The notes under the pieces were generated by a model. It saw only the letters and a program-made list of their open reading frames with translations. It did no database searches and was not told the origin of the DNA. This document shows, piece after piece, positions 7,143 through 15,352 of a stretch of 64,000 nucleotides of DNA. Numbering within the stretch: the stretch's first letter is position 1; every line of letters begins with the position of its first letter. The stretch is from CAJCJE01 sp963818685 (GTDB taxonomy: Bacteria > Actinomycetota > Actinomycetes > Mycobacteriales > Pseudonocardiaceae), in the NCBI GenBank assembly GCA_963818685.1, contig CAWFTJ010000007.1:1364001-1428000 (forward strand), read 5' to 3'. The position numbers and the translations under genes are program-made.

Positions 7143-8054
7143 GTGTCCGAGGTAGCGCCCGAGACTGTCACGTCGATCCGCAAGCAGGTCGGCATCCTGG
7201 TCAGACAGGCACGGATGAACGCGAACCTGACCCAGACGGAGCTGGCCGTCGAACTCGGCCTGAGCCAGCCCACGATCACCAACATCGAGTCGGGCAGGAC
7301 CCGCATCAAGCCGAGTTCGCTGCGCAAGCTCGTCGCGTGCTGCCAGATCGACGAGCGCACCGCGCGCGAACTGCGCGATCTCGTTGACAACGACCAGCGC
7401 GGGCGGATGCCGCGCGGGCAACGGGCGCTGCGCACCCCGGCTGGCTCGCTTGAGCTGGTGCCGCACTACTTTCGCGAGTTCACCGAGCTGGAACGGACCG
7501 CGTCGAAGATAAGGGCGTGGCACGGCGAGCGGCTGCCCGGCCTGCTCCAGTCCGAGCAGTACATGCTCAACCTGTTCAAGTCGAACAACCGATCCGAGCA
7601 GACCGTCACGCAGCTGATGATCAGCCGCAACGAGCGGAAGAAGGTGCTTCGACAGGATTTCCCGCCGCGCTTCCAGTACCTGCTCGGCGAGGGCGCACTG
7701 CACAGGCTGCCCGGCGGACGGGATTCGCTGATCGCGCTCGACCAGCTGGAATATCTGATCCGGCTGATCGACGCGCACGATCGACTCGCGATCTATCTCG
7801 TGCCGTTCGACGCGCGGTTGTCCTATGTGCCCAACGATTTTACGATGATGGAATTCGTTGACGGCACAACGAATTTCGTCTACGTCGAGTACCCGGGCGG
7901 CGGTCAACACCTGGAGGACAGCGAGATCTACGAGGCGTGCGACCAACAATGGGACGAACTGCGCGGCGCGGCGCTGCAACGCAAGGACACCAGGAACAGG
8001 CTCGCGCAGTTCGTGGAAAAATATCGTCGGCAACCAGGGACGGCTCATCGGTGA
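7143..8054 (+). CDS. XRE-family helix-turn-helix regulator with DUF5753 domain
   Basis: 303 residues. The N-terminal HTH_XRE domain lies at ~10-65 (LTQTELAVELGLSQPTITNIESGRT). The DUF5753 domain follows (~115-290), recognisable from LPGLLQSEQY, IYLVPF and FVYVEYPGG. Such proteins pair with DUF397 proteins and often control development or antibiotic genes; some behave like an antitoxin. The GTG at 7143 lies 2 bp after the DUF397 stop. The methyltransferase gene starts 21 bp downstream, probably in the same operon. Confidence 0.9.
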   Translation: MSEVAPETVTSIRKQVGILVRQARMNANLTQTELAVELGLSQPTITNIESGRTRIKPSSLRKLVACCQIDERTARELRDLVDNDQRGRMPRGQRALRTPAGSLELVPHYFREFTELERTASKIRAWHGERLPGLLQSEQYMLNLFKSNNRSEQTVTQLMISRNERKKVLRQDFPPRFQYLLGEGALHRLPGGRDSLIALDQLEYLIRLIDAHDRLAIYLVPFDARLSYVPNDFTMMEFVDGTTNFVYVEYPGGGQHLEDSEIYEACDQQWDELRGAALQRKDTRNRLAQFVEKYRRQPGTAHR

Positions 8055-8075
8055 GCCATCCGAGAGAGGACCGTC

Positions 8076-8939
8076 GTGGCCCGTTATCCCGGCAAATCCA
8101 ATCTGCCAGGCGACATCGATCTGCGCACACCCAGCATCGCGCGGGTCTACGACTACTTCCTCGGCGGCACCGAGAACTGGGCGGTGGACCGGGAATTCGG
8201 CAATGCGCTGCTGAGCCGGTTTCCGCTGTTGGGCCGGGTCGCCCAGGCAAACCGCCAGTTCCTGAACCGGGTCGTCCAGCATCTGGCGCACCTGGGCGTC
8301 CGGCAGTTCGTCGACATCGGCGCAGGCGTGCCGACGATGGGCAGCACCCACCAGGCCGCCGACATCGTCGACGCCACCAGCCACGTCGTCTACATCGACA
8401 ACGACCCGGTCGCCATCGGCCACTCACAGGCGCTGCTGCACGAGAACGGCGACCCGAGCCGGCACACCGCGCTCGCCGGCGACCTGCGCGACCCCGACCA
8501 GCTCTGGCGTGACGTGCTGGACACCGGGCTCATCGACCTCAACCAGCCGGTCGCGCTGCTGATCATCGCCGTGCTGCACGTCCAACAGACCGACGACACC
8601 GGCACCGACGTCGCCGCCGAGGTCGTGGCCCGCTATCGCGAGCTGTTGCCGAGCGGCTCCTACCTCGCCATCTCCCAGGTGACGACCGAGGGCGTGCCGG
8701 ACGGGTTCGACACCACCCTTGCCGACATCAAGGCCATGTACGACGAGCGGAGCAGCCCGGTCGTCTGGCGCGGCAAGGCCGACATCGAGGCGTTCCTCGG
8801 CGATTTCCGGCCGATCGATCCCGGCATGACCTGGACGCCGCTGTGGCATCCCGAGTACCCGACGCCGGGCGCGGCCACCGTCGAGTTCGATGAGCCCAAC
8901 GAGTCCGTCATCTGGGCGGGTGTCGGTCGCAAGCCGTAG
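8076..8939 (+). CDS. SAM-dependent methyltransferase, DUF574 / Methyltransf_19 family
   Basis: 287 residues. The family marks are clear: the N-terminal PSIARVYDYFLGG motif, the SAM-binding FVDIGAGVPT loop with YIDNDP, and the conserved C-terminal ATVEFDEPNE-like end. These actinomycete proteins have a class I methyltransferase fold with an unknown substrate and are commonly next to XRE/DUF397 genes, as here. The GTG at 8076 has GAGAGGA 5-6 bases upstream. It converges on the UBP zinc-finger gene with a 16-bp gap. Confidence 0.85.
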   Translation: MARYPGKSNLPGDIDLRTPSIARVYDYFLGGTENWAVDREFGNALLSRFPLLGRVAQANRQFLNRVVQHLAHLGVRQFVDIGAGVPTMGSTHQAADIVDATSHVVYIDNDPVAIGHSQALLHENGDPSRHTALAGDLRDPDQLWRDVLDTGLIDLNQPVALLIIAVLHVQQTDDTGTDVAAEVVARYRELLPSGSYLAISQVTTEGVPDGFDTTLADIKAMYDERSSPVVWRGKADIEAFLGDFRPIDPGMTWTPLWHPEYPTPGAATVEFDEPNESVIWAGVGRKP

Positions 8940-8955
8940 CCGGACCGGCCCGCCG

Positions 8956-9297
8956 TCAGTGCACGTGCTCGCGCCAGTCGGACGGCACACGCTCGGCAGG
9001 GCCGGGAATGCTCTGCGTCAACGGATGGTGCTCCGGCGCGGCCAGGTCCGGCCCGTCATAGAACTGTTCGGTCTGGTAGTTCCAGAACCACGTCTCGCCC
9101 GGCTCAAAGCTCCGCACGAACGGATGGCCGGTGTCCTTGGCGTGCTTGCTCGCGTGCTGCTCCGGCGAGGAGTCGCAGCAGCCGATGTGCCCGCACTGCG
9201 CGCATCGCCGCAGGTGCACCCACCAGCCGCCGGCCGCGTCGCACTCGACACAGCCCGCCCCGCTCGGCGATACGGTCGGGTCGATTCCTGCGGTCAT
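8956..9297 (-). CDS. UBP-type zinc finger protein
   Basis: 113 residues with the UBP (ZnF-UBP) metal-binding pattern: C16-x2-C19, C32-x2-C35, C40, then His48, His52 and His58 (HASKHAKDTGHPFV), and FWNYQTEQFY. In eukaryotes this fold binds the free C-terminal Gly-Gly of ubiquitin; what bacterial versions bind is not established. The start ATGA overlaps the stop of the sensor kinase upstream. It is the third gene of a three-gene operon with the kinase and the response regulator-flavoprotein, which suggests a role in that signalling pathway. Confidence 0.85.
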   Translation of the reverse strand: MTAGIDPTVSPSGAGCVECDAAGGWWVHLRRCAQCGHIGCCDSSPEQHASKHAKDTGHPFVRSFEPGETWFWNYQTEQFYDGPDLAAPEHHPLTQSIPGPAERVPSDWREHVH

Positions 9298-10733
9298 GAC
9301 GAAGCCTCCTGTGCTGCGACGAACGGGATGCGGACCGAGAACGTCGTCTCGCCGGGCACCGACTCTACCGACAGGTCACCGTGGTGCCGGTTGACCACGA
9401 TCCGCCACGAGATGTCCAGCCCGAGCCCGGTTCCCGAACCGACCGGCTTTGTGGTGAAGAACGGCTCGAAGATCCGGCCGCGCACGTCATCGGAAATGCC
9501 CGGCCCGGTGTCGCCGATCTGCACCAACAGCCAGTCGTTGTCGCGCGCGGTCCGGACGGTCAGCGTGCCGTGCCCGGCCATCGCATCCACCGCGTTGTCG
9601 ATCAGGTTGGTCCACACCTGGTTCAGCTCGGCCGGGTAGACCGGCACCGGCGGCAGCGACTTGTCGTACTCCTTGACCACCGTGATGCCCGCGCCGATCT
9701 TCGCCTTGAGCATCAGCAACGTGCTGCTCAGCAGCTCGTGGATGTCGACGGACCGGTACGGCGCCCGATCCAGCTGCGAGTACTGCTTGGCCGCGGTGAC
9801 CAGGGTCGAGATGCGCGTTGTCGCGTCCTCGATCTCGGACATCATCAGCTCGGTGTCGATGGTGTAGTTGAGCCAGCGCAGCGCACCTTCGAGGATCTCA
9901 CCGTCCACCGTCTCCGCGACCTTGTCCAGCCACTCGACGTCCAGCCCGGCCTGCACGAACGTCGGCGCGATCTGCCAGCCGTCGCCGATGTCGTGCTCGT
10001 CGAACCAGTCGGTCAGCGCATCCTCAAGATCCGACGTCTGCAACGGGGTCAGCTCCGGCGCCTTGGACACGTGCTCGACCGCGTCCTCCTGCAACTGGAT
10101 CAACGTCCGCAACGCCGCCCGGTCGTACGGGCCGGACGCGATCATGCCCAACTTGTGTCGCATGCCGGCGACGCGTTCACGCAGCGACGACGTGGCCCGC
10201 ACCGCAGCGGCGGCCGGATTGTTCAGCTCGTGGGTAAGACCCGCGGAAAGCGAACCCAGCGCGAGCAGCCGTTCCCGCTGGCTGACCGCCTCCTGCGTGG
10301 ACCGCATGCCGTAGAACAGGCCCTCAAGCATGTGCAGCGGCATCGGGAACCACGTGTGCATGAACTCGGAGAACAGCTCGGCGGAGAGCACGTACAGCCG
10401 GGACGGGACGGTCACCCGCATCGAGTTGTTGTAGCGGTCAGTGCCGGTGTCGGCCAGGAACGCGTTCCACGCACCCGCGTACACCCCGACCTGCGTCGTC
10501 CTCGTCGTCTCGACATCCTCGTCGCCGACCCGCCTCGCCAGCGCGACGCCGCCCTCAAGCAGCACGTAGAAGCAGGTCGCCGCGCTGCCCTCGCGGTAGA
10601 CCCAACCAGGTTCGACATGCTCGACGTGGCCGTTGGCGCACAGCCACCCCAACTGCTCGTCGCTGAGCTTCTCGAACAGAAACAGCCTACGCAGCTCGTC
10701 GATGTCGCAGGGGGAGCAGAGCCCGTCCGTCAT
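9294..10733 (-). CDS. Histidine kinase with N-terminal cyclic-nucleotide-binding-type domain
   Basis: 479 residues, cytoplasmic, with no membrane segment. Residues ~15-140 form a CRP/cNMP-binding-type beta-barrel (LFLFEKLSDEQL, CFYVLLEGGVAL). The H box is LTHELNNPAAAA (His near 170). The ATP-binding domain has the N box NLIDNAVDAM, the G1 box DTGPGISD, the F box FEPFFTTKP and GTGLGLDI, so all catalytic elements are present. It overlaps the genes on both sides by 4 bp. It should phosphorylate the receiver domain encoded by the preceding gene. Whether the barrel binds cyclic nucleotide, haem or nothing is unknown. Confidence 0.85.
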   Translation of the reverse strand: MTDGLCSPCDIDELRRLFLFEKLSDEQLGWLCANGHVEHVEPGWVYREGSAATCFYVLLEGGVALARRVGDEDVETTRTTQVGVYAGAWNAFLADTGTDRYNNSMRVTVPSRLYVLSAELFSEFMHTWFPMPLHMLEGLFYGMRSTQEAVSQRERLLALGSLSAGLTHELNNPAAAAVRATSSLRERVAGMRHKLGMIASGPYDRAALRTLIQLQEDAVEHVSKAPELTPLQTSDLEDALTDWFDEHDIGDGWQIAPTFVQAGLDVEWLDKVAETVDGEILEGALRWLNYTIDTELMMSEIEDATTRISTLVTAAKQYSQLDRAPYRSVDIHELLSSTLLMLKAKIGAGITVVKEYDKSLPPVPVYPAELNQVWTNLIDNAVDAMAGHGTLTVRTARDNDWLLVQIGDTGPGISDDVRGRIFEPFFTTKPVGSGTGLGLDISWRIVVNRHHGDLSVESVPGETTFSVRIPFVAAQEASS

Positions 10734-12391
10734 GTCTTCTCCAGGTACCGGTGCACGAGCATCACTGCCATCGAACCCTCACCAACCGCCGACGCGACCC
10801 GCTTGCCCGACTCGGACCGTACGTCACCGGCGACGAACACGCCGGGCACGTTGGTCTCCAGGTGATACGGCGCGCGGTCAAGCGGCCAGCCTTTCGGCGT
10901 CGTCCCGCCCACCGCGAGATCGGGCCCGGCCAGCACGAAGCCGGCCTGGTCCCGCGCGACGACGCCGTCCAGCCAGTCGGTGCGCGGAGCGGCGCCGATG
11001 AAGATGAACACGTGCGACGCCTTGACCGTCTCGGTCTCGTCGGTCACGCGGTGGCGCAGCGTGATGCGTTCCAGATGGCGCTCGCCCTCGGCGCCGATGA
11101 TCTCCATGCTGGTGCGCACCGTGATGTTCGGGATGTCGGCGATCTGCTGGATCAGGTAGTAGGACATGGACTGGACCAGCGACTCGGCGCGCACCAGGAT
11201 CGTCACCGACCGCGCGGACCTGGCCAGGTACACTGCGGCCTGACCGGCCGAGTTCGCCCCGCCGACCACGTAGATGTCCTGTTCGGCGCAGCTGGACGCC
11301 TCGGTGAGCGCGGAGCCGTAGTACACGCCCCGGCCGGTGAAGTCGTCGAGGCCGGGCGCTGGCAACTGCCGGTAGGCGACGCCGGTCGCCAGGATCACCG
11401 TGTGCGCGTCGAGCGTGGCGCCGTCCGCGAACCGGACCGTCCGCGCCGACCCGTTCACCTCAAGGCCGACGGCATCGCGTGTGGTCACCAGCTCGGCACC
11501 GAACCGGCTCGCCTGCCTGCGGGCGCGTTCGGCGAGCTGCGCGCCGGACACGCCGTCCGGGAAGCCGAGGTAGTTCTCGATCCGCGAACTCTGCCCGGCC
11601 TGTCCGCCGGTCGCCGTGCGCTCGACCAGCACCGTCCGCAGACCTTCTGACGCCCCGTACACGGCAGCGCCGAGGCCGGCGGGGCCACCGCCGATGATGA
11701 TCAGGTCGTAGAAGTCCTTCGACGGCGTCGTGGCCAGACCGACCGACGCGGCCAACTCCGCGTCCGACGGCGCGACGAGTGCCTTACCTGTAGTCGTGAC
11801 AACAATCGGCAGTGTTCGACCGTCGGCGCCGGCCGCGGTGATCAACCGCCGGCCTTCCGGTTCGTCCACCTGGTACGAGCGGTACGGGACCTGGTTGCGA
11901 GCCAGGAACTCGCGCACCTCCGACGTGCGCGCCGACCACCGGTGGCCGACCACCGCGATGTCGGCGGAGGGCCGCTGATCATCCGCCGACCACGCGTCGA
12001 GCAGCGCGTCGATCACCGGATACAGCTTCTCCTCCGGCGGGTCCCACGGCTTGAGCAGGTAGTGGTCGAGGTCGACGATGTTGATCGCGTCGATCGCCGC
12101 CCCGGTGTCCGCATAGGCGGTGAGCAGCACCCTGCGAGCGCTGGGATAGAGGTCCATGGCCTGTTCGAGGAACTCGATGCCGTTCATCCCGGGCATCCGG
12201 TAGTCGGCGACGATGACGGCGACGAGTTCGCCACGCAGAGTCATCTCGCGCAGGGCGTCCATGGCCTGCTGACCGGAGTCGGCCCTGATGATGCGGTGCT
12301 GGTCGCCGTAGCGGCGCCGCAGGTCACGGGCTACCGCCCGCGAAACGCCTTGGTCGTCGTCGACGGTGAGGATCGCGGTACGAACTGGCAC
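10730..12391 (-). CDS. Response regulator fused to glutaredoxin-like and thioredoxin-reductase-like domains
   Basis: 553 residues in three parts. A receiver domain (~1-130) has VDDD, phospho-acceptor Asp63 in ADYRMPGMNG, the LLTAYAD threonine and LLKPWD. A glutaredoxin-fold segment (~150-225; EVREFLARNQVPYRSYQVDE, then TLPIVV) lacks the CxxC. A thioredoxin-reductase-like FAD/NAD(P) domain (~230-550) has GGGPAGLGAAVYGASEG, GGANSAG and VFVAGDVR, but where the family has its redox CxxC it reads ALTEASSCAEQ. It may therefore be a redox or nucleotide-reading output protein, not a classical disulfide reductase. First gene of the operon; GTG start. Confidence 0.85.
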   Translation of the reverse strand: MPVRTAILTVDDDQGVSRAVARDLRRRYGDQHRIIRADSGQQAMDALREMTLRGELVAVIVADYRMPGMNGIEFLEQAMDLYPSARRVLLTAYADTGAAIDAINIVDLDHYLLKPWDPPEEKLYPVIDALLDAWSADDQRPSADIAVVGHRWSARTSEVREFLARNQVPYRSYQVDEPEGRRLITAAGADGRTLPIVVTTTGKALVAPSDAELAASVGLATTPSKDFYDLIIIGGGPAGLGAAVYGASEGLRTVLVERTATGGQAGQSSRIENYLGFPDGVSGAQLAERARRQASRFGAELVTTRDAVGLEVNGSARTVRFADGATLDAHTVILATGVAYRQLPAPGLDDFTGRGVYYGSALTEASSCAEQDIYVVGGANSAGQAAVYLARSARSVTILVRAESLVQSMSYYLIQQIADIPNITVRTSMEIIGAEGERHLERITLRHRVTDETETVKASHVFIFIGAAPRTDWLDGVVARDQAGFVLAGPDLAVGGTTPKGWPLDRAPYHLETNVPGVFVAGDVRSESGKRVASAVGEGSMAVMLVHRYLEKT

Positions 12392-12424
12392 GACGCAACA
12401 ATACGGGCAGGAAGCGGCTCACCC

Positions 12425-12447
12425 GGTAGATATGCCTGGTAGATATG
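12425..12447. repeat. Two 10-bp direct repeats in a divergent promoter region
   Basis: GGTAGATATG occurs at 12425-12434 and 12438-12447, between the divergent response-regulator gene and the DUF4190-like gene. A 13-bp period and TAGATAT, resembling a -10 element, suggest a promoter or regulator site. Confidence 0.4.
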
Positions 12448-12488
12448 ACCGGTAACGGAGCAGCAGCCCGGCCATGGAGGGAGCCCCG

Positions 12489-12965
12489 ATGACCTACGGC
12501 CCGTCCGACCCGAACACCTCCGACCCGAACACCTCCGACCCGAACACCCCGCAGCCACCCACCGCGTGGGCCGGCGCGATGCCCGGACCCGGTGCGGCGC
12601 CGGGACCGGGGGCGGCTTATCCCTATCCGCAGCAGCCCTGGGCCAACCCGAACCCCTACGGCCCGAGCCCCTACGGCGCACCTCCGGTCGCTTCGGCGGC
12701 TGGGCCGACCGGAGCCGGGTTGGGCGTTGTGTCGCTGATCCTCGGCGTGCTCGGGATCGTGGTGCCGTTTCTCCCGTTCGACCTGACCGGCGTGCGGGGC
12801 TATCTCCCGTTGCCGTTCGGTCTTGTCGGGCTCGTGCTCGGCATCGTGAGCTGCTTCGGGCAGCGGCGCGGCAAGGCGGTGGCCGTGATCGGCCTTGTGC
12901 TCTCGGCGCTCGCGTTGGCCCTTGGCATGATCATGCTCGGGCACCTCTTCATCTACCGAGGCTAG
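12489..12965 (+). CDS. Proline-rich DUF4190-like membrane protein
   Basis: About 158 residues. The first ~75 are a low-complexity, Pro/Asn/Tyr/Gly-rich cytoplasmic tail that includes a DPNTS repeat. Two or three hydrophobic segments follow (GLGVVSLILGVLGIVVPFL, LVGLVLGIVSCF, VIGLVLSALALALGM), with the R-R-G-K loop typical of DUF4190 proteins. The ATG at 12489 is chosen because GGAGGGAG lies just upstream; an ATG at 12474 would put that site inside the gene. These abundant actinomycete membrane proteins have no assigned function. Confidence 0.8.
   Translation: MTYGPSDPNTSDPNTSDPNTPQPPTAWAGAMPGPGAAPGPGAAYPYPQQPWANPNPYGPSPYGAPPVASAAGPTGAGLGVVSLILGVLGIVVPFLPFDLTGVRGYLPLPFGLVGLVLGIVSCFGQRRGKAVAVIGLVLSALALALGMIMLGHLFIYRG
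12504..12548. repeat. 15-bp tandem repeat x3 coding for DPNTS/DPNTP
   Basis: Three head-to-tail 15-bp units (TCCGACCCGAACACC) encode the repeated SDPNT in the tail of the DUF4190-like protein. The copies are identical at the DNA level, so expansion is recent or copy number may vary between strains. Confidence 0.9.
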
Positions 12966-13050
12966 GCGCGCGGAAACAACTCGGACAGCGACATGTCTCA
13001 GCTCGTGGATGGTGTTTCCGGCGCGAGCGAGATCGTGCGTCAATTCCGCC

Positions 13051-14244
13051 ATGCGCAAGTACATCATCACGGCGACCGCCGTGCTCACACTGCTGGGCGT
13101 CGGCCTGCCGGCCACGGCTTCGGCCGCGCGGTCGCCACAGTTGCCGCCGCTCACCGTGCTCACGGACGCCGCAGGTGCCGGCAACGGTGACATCTTCGTC
13201 GCGCCGACGTCGAGCGATGCCCAGTATGCCAACGGTGTGCAGATCCTGAGCCCGGACGGTCGGCACGCGGTGTGGTCGCACACCGTCCCGGCCGGACTGG
13301 CCGCGGCGGACTTCCGTGCGCAGACCTATCACGGCAGGCCGGTGCTGACCTGGTGGCAGGGAACCGGGCTCGGCGGACTCGCCACCGGCGTCGACGAGAT
13401 CTACGACGCGCACTACCACAAGATCGCCGAGGTGCGGGCCGGCAACGGCTACGCAGCAGACGGTCACGAGTTCCTGATCACGCCGTGGAACACCGCGTTG
13501 ATCCTGGCCTATCACCAGGCCACTGCGGATCTGACCTCGATCAGCGGCTCCGCGCACCAGGCGGTCGTCGACGGGGTCGTGCAGGAGATCGACATCGCGA
13601 CCGGCGCCGTACTGTTCCAATGGGACAGTGCGGACCATGTGCCCTACGCACAGAGCGAACAGCCGCTGCCGGCGTCGCCGAACACGCCATGGGACTGGTT
13701 CCACATCAATGCCGTCAAGGTGGACGGCGACAACCTGTTGGTGAACGCCAGGGACACCTGGGCCAGCTACGAGATCTCGCGCCGGGACGGCCGGATTCGG
13801 TGGCAGTTGGGCGGCAAGGCCAGCTCGTTCACGCTCAAGGCCGCGCCCGGCCAGGAGCTGAATGCCGGCGGGGACATCACGGCCTGGCAGCACGATCCTG
13901 AGCCGCTCGGCAACGGATACTACACGTTGTTCGACAACGAGTCCGCTGGCGCGGCGAACAGCGGAACTGGCGTGGTCGCGGAGTTCCCGTACAGCCGGGT
14001 CGTGTTGGTGCACCTCGATGTCCGGGCCCGCACGGCGACACTGATCCGCAGTGAGGCGCAGCCGGCCGGGTTGCTCGCTTCGTCGCAGGGCAACGCGCAG
14101 CCGGAGCAGGGCGGAAAAACGTTCGTTGGCTGGGGATCGCTGCCGTACCTGTGCGAGTTCGACGGTCGCGGGGCAGTGGTGTTCAACGCCGAGTTCCCGG
14201 CCGGGGTGAACACCTACCGCGCCTACCGGTTCGGCTGGAACTGA
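13051..14244 (+). CDS. Exported arylsulfotransferase-like beta-propeller protein
   Basis: 397 residues with a Sec signal peptide (MRKYIITATAVLTLLG..., cleavage near ATASA-A). The mature part has the repeated blades of the Arylsulfotran_2 (ASST-like) family: DGRHAVWSH, TYHGRPVLTWWQGT, GHEFLITPWNTALI, VVQEIDIATGAVLFQWDS, DWFHINAVKVDGDNLLVN, RRDGRIRWQLGG. The order and the conserved His/Trp/Arg positions fit the family. The substrate is unknown, and many actinomycete members may not be sulfotransferases. The ATG at 13051 gives the proper signal peptide; the frame is open upstream. Its 3' end overlaps the convergent arginase homologue by 22 bp. Confidence 0.8.
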   Translation: MRKYIITATAVLTLLGVGLPATASAARSPQLPPLTVLTDAAGAGNGDIFVAPTSSDAQYANGVQILSPDGRHAVWSHTVPAGLAAADFRAQTYHGRPVLTWWQGTGLGGLATGVDEIYDAHYHKIAEVRAGNGYAADGHEFLITPWNTALILAYHQATADLTSISGSAHQAVVDGVVQEIDIATGAVLFQWDSADHVPYAQSEQPLPASPNTPWDWFHINAVKVDGDNLLVNARDTWASYEISRRDGRIRWQLGGKASSFTLKAAPGQELNAGGDITAWQHDPEPLGNGYYTLFDNESAGAANSGTGVVAEFPYSRVVLVHLDVRARTATLIRSEAQPAGLLASSQGNAQPEQGGKTFVGWGSLPYLCEFDGRGAVVFNAEFPAGVNTYRAYRFGWN

Positions 14245-15095
14245 ACCGAGCCCACGTCTGCGAGCAACGCCAACAGATCAAGGGCGGTCTCGCACATGCG
14301 GCCCGCGCGGTCGCAGTGCGGGTCGTAGCCGGCCAGAGTGGCCGAGACGATCGTGGTGTGCTCGGCGACGGCCGCGATGACGCGCTGCACGTCGTCGGCG
14401 CGCAACCCGCCGGGTACCGCGAAGGAATTGGCCCGCGCGATCGACGTGTCGTACACGTCGAGGTCGATGTGGACGTGGACGTTGGCAACGCGGGACGTCC
14501 AGAATTCCAGGGCGGCGGCGGGCAGGTTGTCGGCGCTTGTGTCGCGCGCGGACAGCCAGACGATGCCCGACTCGCGCAGCAGGACCTCCTCGGCGTTGTC
14601 GAGGCTGTGCGCGCCGATCAACAGCACGGTGTCGTCGTCGACGGGCTTGAATCCGGGGACGGTGCCGGTCGCGGCCTGCCAGCAGCGGCCGGTGGCCATG
14701 GCAAGACCCTGGCCGTCGAGGAAACCGGTCGACGTGGTCTCCGGGGTGTTGAATTCGCCGTGCGCGTCGAACCACACCATCCCGTTCGGACGGACACCGG
14801 CGAGCATGCCGACCGTGGTGTTGCAGTTTCCGGACAGCAGCACCGGAAACTGGCCGGCCGCGCAGGCATCAGCTGCCTGCGCGGCCACCAGTCGTTGCAG
14901 TTCGAACGCGGTCACGGTCTCCGACCGCCACGAGCTACCGGCCTCCACGAGTTCCTCCCGCACGGCATGGCCGTTCGAGCGGAGCAGGTCGGCGGCGCCG
15001 GCCTTGGCCAGCGCCAACGGGCCCGAGCCCATGCGCCGGTCGCGGTGCCCCGAGTCGTAGGGCACCTCGATCAGTCGGACCGGCGACGTGTTCAA
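14223..15095 (-). CDS. Arginase/agmatinase-family protein with altered metal ligands
   Basis: 290 residues with the ureohydrolase fold. Of the canonical Mn ligands, DLDVYD (third motif) is kept, but GGDHS is replaced by SGNCNTTVG and DAHGD by DAHGEFN. At least one histidine ligand is therefore missing and one Asp is Glu. It may hydrolyse a different guanidino or formimino substrate or use a different metal. The TTG at 15095 lies 2 bp after the CsbD stop, pointing to translational coupling; no good alternative start precedes the conserved VPYDSG. Confidence 0.75.
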   Translation of the reverse strand: MNTSPVRLIEVPYDSGHRDRRMGSGPLALAKAGAADLLRSNGHAVREELVEAGSSWRSETVTAFELQRLVAAQAADACAAGQFPVLLSGNCNTTVGMLAGVRPNGMVWFDAHGEFNTPETTSTGFLDGQGLAMATGRCWQAATGTVPGFKPVDDDTVLLIGAHSLDNAEEVLLRESGIVWLSARDTSADNLPAAALEFWTSRVANVHVHIDLDVYDTSIARANSFAVPGGLRADDVQRVIAAVAEHTTIVSATLAGYDPHCDRAGRMCETALDLLALLADVGSVQFQPNR

Positions 15096-15097
15096 CC

Positions 15098-15283
15098 CTA
15101 GCGGTCCATGAAGTCCTTGGCCGCGTCCTTGACGTTCTCGCCTGCCTGCTTCAGGTTACCGCTGACCTGGTCACCCTTGCCTTCGGCGCGCCATTCCTCG
15201 TTGTCGGTGGCGTTGCCGACCGCTTCCTTGGCCTTGCCCTTCAGCTCTTCGGCCTTGTTCTGAACCTTGTCGGTCCCGCTCAT
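15098..15283 (-). CDS. CsbD-family stress protein
   Basis: 61 residues, highly charged and helical, with the CsbD signature (KVQNKAEELKGKAKEAVGNAT and the GNLKQAGENVKDAAKD end). In Bacillus, csbD is a σB-dependent general stress gene; the molecular role is unknown. The ATG has GAGGAGG 7-8 bases upstream. It is followed after 2 bp by the arginase homologue. The upstream region (15284-15352) has an AT-rich patch but no clean GGGTAT promoter. Confidence 0.9.
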   Translation of the reverse strand: MSGTDKVQNKAEELKGKAKEAVGNATDNEEWRAEGKGDQVSGNLKQAGENVKDAAKDFMDR

Positions 15284-15352
15284 CGAGCAACCTCCTCGCC
15301 TGATGGTGACCTGTTTCCCTTACCGTATGGATATTCCCAGGTAGCGGTCGGG

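Noticed and set aside
7122..8423. 433-residue minus-strand frame opposite the XRE and methyltransferase genes
   Set aside because: Shadow frame; both + strand genes have clear domains and ribosome sites.
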